Below the pieces are notes generated by a model, which was not told the DNA's origin, did not search any database, and saw nothing but the letters and a program-made list of their open reading frames with translations. From Desulfobacterales bacterium (lineage in GTDB: Bacteria; Desulfobacterota; Desulfobacteria; Desulfobacterales; UBA5852), in the NCBI GenBank assembly GCA_030066455.1, contig JASJBQ010000230.1, positions 1 through 7,749 on the forward strand: 7,749 bases of DNA, read 5' to 3'. This document shows positions 6,366-7,749 of this stretch, in pieces (positions within the stretch are counted from its first letter, which is position 1; the number at the start of each line of letters is the position of its first letter). Both the position numbers and the translations under genes were made by a program.

Positions 6366-6372
6366 AAGGAGG
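6366..6372 (+). promoter_or_regulatory. Consensus Shine-Dalgarno of the porin-like gene
   Basis: AAGGAGG, preceded by T, is a full anti-Shine-Dalgarno match nine bases before ATG 6382. It fits a highly translated gene. It overlaps the TAA of a five-codon frame (ATG 6350, stop 6365-6367). Confidence 0.8.
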
Positions 6373-6381
6373 AATGATTCC

Positions 6382-7749
6382 ATGAAAAAGCTATCAATTC
6401 TCGCGCTGGCCGCGATTCTGGTGATTTTTTTCACCATTCCGGCCGCAGCCCTCGAGAACGAGTTCGGCGGTTACTGGCGGACTCGTTACTTTTCACAGAA
6501 GTACTTTTCCGGTCTGGACCGCGGCGACGACCTGGTTCTTCCCGACGACAAAGCGGCTGAAGACGACACCACGGAACGGGCCGACACCCGTACCCGTCTC
6601 TACTACACGGCCAAGATCAACGACAACCTGAAGCTGGTCAACAAGTTCGAAATGGACGCCACCTTCGGTGACTCCGATCGCGCCGACTCCAGCAACTACG
6701 GTAAGACCGGCGCTGACGGCATCGCCATCGAGGTCATGAACTCCTATGCGGACTTCAACCTCGGCCCCGTCAACGTGACCGCCGGTGTCCAGAACTACTC
6801 CCTGTTCCGCGACTTCCTGATTTCCTCGGACGCCTCCGGTATCATCGCCCGCTGGAAAGCGCTGGACAACTTCATTCTGGCCGGTTCCTGGCTGAAAAAC
6901 TTTGAGCAGGCCGACGATCGCGCCGGCGACAAAGAAAACAACGACGTCGACTCCTACACCCTGACCGGTGCCTTCTGGTTCAACGAGAACATCTCGATCA
7001 AGCCGTCGGTCAACGTGGCCTACTCGGACGAGCTGGACGCGGCATTCGCGCAGGGTCTCCTGGCCTCCAGCGGTCAGCTGGGTCCCCGTTTCGCGGACAT
7101 CGCCACCACCGGTATCGATGAGTACGGCGAGCTGATGCTCTGGACCTTCGGTCTGGATTTCGACATGACCTTCGACAAGTGGGGCCTGTGGCTCACCGGT
7201 TTCGGACAGGCCGGTGAACTCGAGGACGCGGTCCTGCAGAACCCGCTCAACCCCCTCGAGCTCGAAGAGGAAGACATCGACCTCGAAGGCTGGATGATCG
7301 CCGTGGGTGGTAACGTGGGCTTCGGCGATCTGTGGATCTTCGGCGACTTCGGTCTGCACAGTGAATTCTTCTACGCCTCGGGCGACGACGACGACGACAA
7401 GGGCTGGGACGACGACGAATTCGAAGCCGTGGTCAACCCGCTGGGCTCCTACTACTGGTCGGAAATCATGGGTAAAGGTATCTTCGACAACGACGCCCCC
7501 TCGGGTCAGCCCTCTGACATCGTGACCAACATCTGGGCGTTCAACTTGGGTATCGACATGAAACCCCTCGACAAGCTCAAGATCGCTCTCGACTGGTGGT
7601 ATGCTGAGCTGGCCGAAGAAGAGCAGAACATCACCCAGGATGAAGATGAGCTGGGCCACGAACTCAACATGGTCGTGACTTACGAGCTGGTGGACGGTCT
7701 GAACCTGGATCTCGTCGGCGCCTACCTGTGGGCCGATGACGCCATTACC
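6382..7749 (+). CDS. Porin-like outer-membrane beta-barrel protein, 3' end beyond window
   Basis: 456 residues are present, with no stop before the edge. A clear signal peptide (MKKLSILALAAILVIFFTIP, cut after AAA at about residue 23) precedes a mature N-terminus, ENEFGGYWRTRYF, typical of a first barrel strand. The rest alternates short aromatic/hydrophobic strands (VNVTAGVQNYSLF, FILAGSWLKNF, LWTFGLDFDMTF, WGLWLTGFGQAG, WIFGDFGLHSEFF, KIALDWWYAEL) with acidic, Asn/Gly-rich loops. It lacks Cys in the visible part. This fits a passive diffusion porin of the outer membrane; I cannot name the family or substrate. Loop 335-348 is extremely acidic (five Asp in a row, Lys-Gly-Trp, then Asp-Asp-Asp-Glu). 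GGT, AAC, TTC and ACC codons are preferred more than in gatA or mutL, which with the consensus ribosome binding site suggests high expression. Start: first ATG after AAGGAGG. Confidence 0.85.
   Translation, partial: MKKLSILALAAILVIFFTIPAAALENEFGGYWRTRYFSQKYFSGLDRGDDLVLPDDKAAEDDTTERADTRTRLYYTAKINDNLKLVNKFEMDATFGDSDRADSSNYGKTGADGIAIEVMNSYADFNLGPVNVTAGVQNYSLFRDFLISSDASGIIARWKALDNFILAGSWLKNFEQADDRAGDKENNDVDSYTLTGAFWFNENISIKPSVNVAYSDELDAAFAQGLLASSGQLGPRFADIATTGIDEYGELMLWTFGLDFDMTFDKWGLWLTGFGQAGELEDAVLQNPLNPLELEEEDIDLEGWMIAVGGNVGFGDLWIFGDFGLHSEFFYASGDDDDDKGWDDDEFEAVVNPLGSYYWSEIMGKGIFDNDAPSGQPSDIVTNIWAFNLGIDMKPLDKLKIALDWWYAELAEEEQNITQDEDELGHELNMVVTYELVDGLNLDLVGAYLWADDAIT

Noticed and set aside
6493..7659. 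388-codon frame antisense to the porin gene
   Set aside because: Long antisense frames arise from the strong codon bias of the porin. The antisense protein is an odd Val/Glu/Gly-rich sequence without signal peptide or domains, while the sense frame has a start, a Shine-Dalgarno and a signal peptide.

Overview
The window is GC-rich bacterial DNA. The gene content, and the protein style of the exported proteins and the porin, suggest a Gram-negative Desulfobacterota-type bacterium (Desulfobacteraceae/Desulfosarcina-like). That placement is an impression from protein style, not a proven assignment. It holds five protein-coding genes: two housekeeping enzymes (gatA, mutL), one small unknown protein, one large exported repeat protein on the minus strand, and a major outer-membrane porin-like protein cut off by the right edge.

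Layout. Bases 1-1461 are a complete gatA (amidase subunit of the GatCAB tRNA amidotransferase). A 59-residue ORF with a near-perfect ribosome binding site follows at 1540-1719 and may share the gatA transcript. Bases 1720-2271 hold no convincing gene but are packed with inverted repeats: two mutually exclusive hairpins ending in a T-run, a 16-bp perfect palindrome, and a roughly 125-nt element that can fold as a closed multi-branch structure and ends in a second terminator-like hairpin. mutL (2272-4086) follows and carries both the GHKL ATPase and the endonuclease motifs. It converges, with only 33 nt between, on a minus-strand gene (4120-5838) for an exported protein joining a TolB/CsgG-like N-terminal domain to five calcium-binding FG-GAP/VCBS-type repeats.

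Bases 5839-6381 separate that gene from the porin-like gene (6382 to the window end). This divergent control region has two outward-facing sigma70-like promoters with the same -35 hexamer and 17-nt spacing. On the porin side lies a GGTTA-rich, telomere-like direct repeat tract, then a 7-bp hairpin placed just before a consensus Shine-Dalgarno.

How it fits together: gatA and mutL are independent housekeeping functions (translation fidelity and mismatch repair). The exported repeat protein and the porin face away from a common control region and both act in the envelope, so co-regulation is plausible but unproven. I found no CRISPR array, tRNA, rRNA, insertion sequence or defence system. The parts most likely to be undescribed are the structured DNA/RNA upstream of mutL, the GGTTA leader of the porin and the small ORF after gatA.
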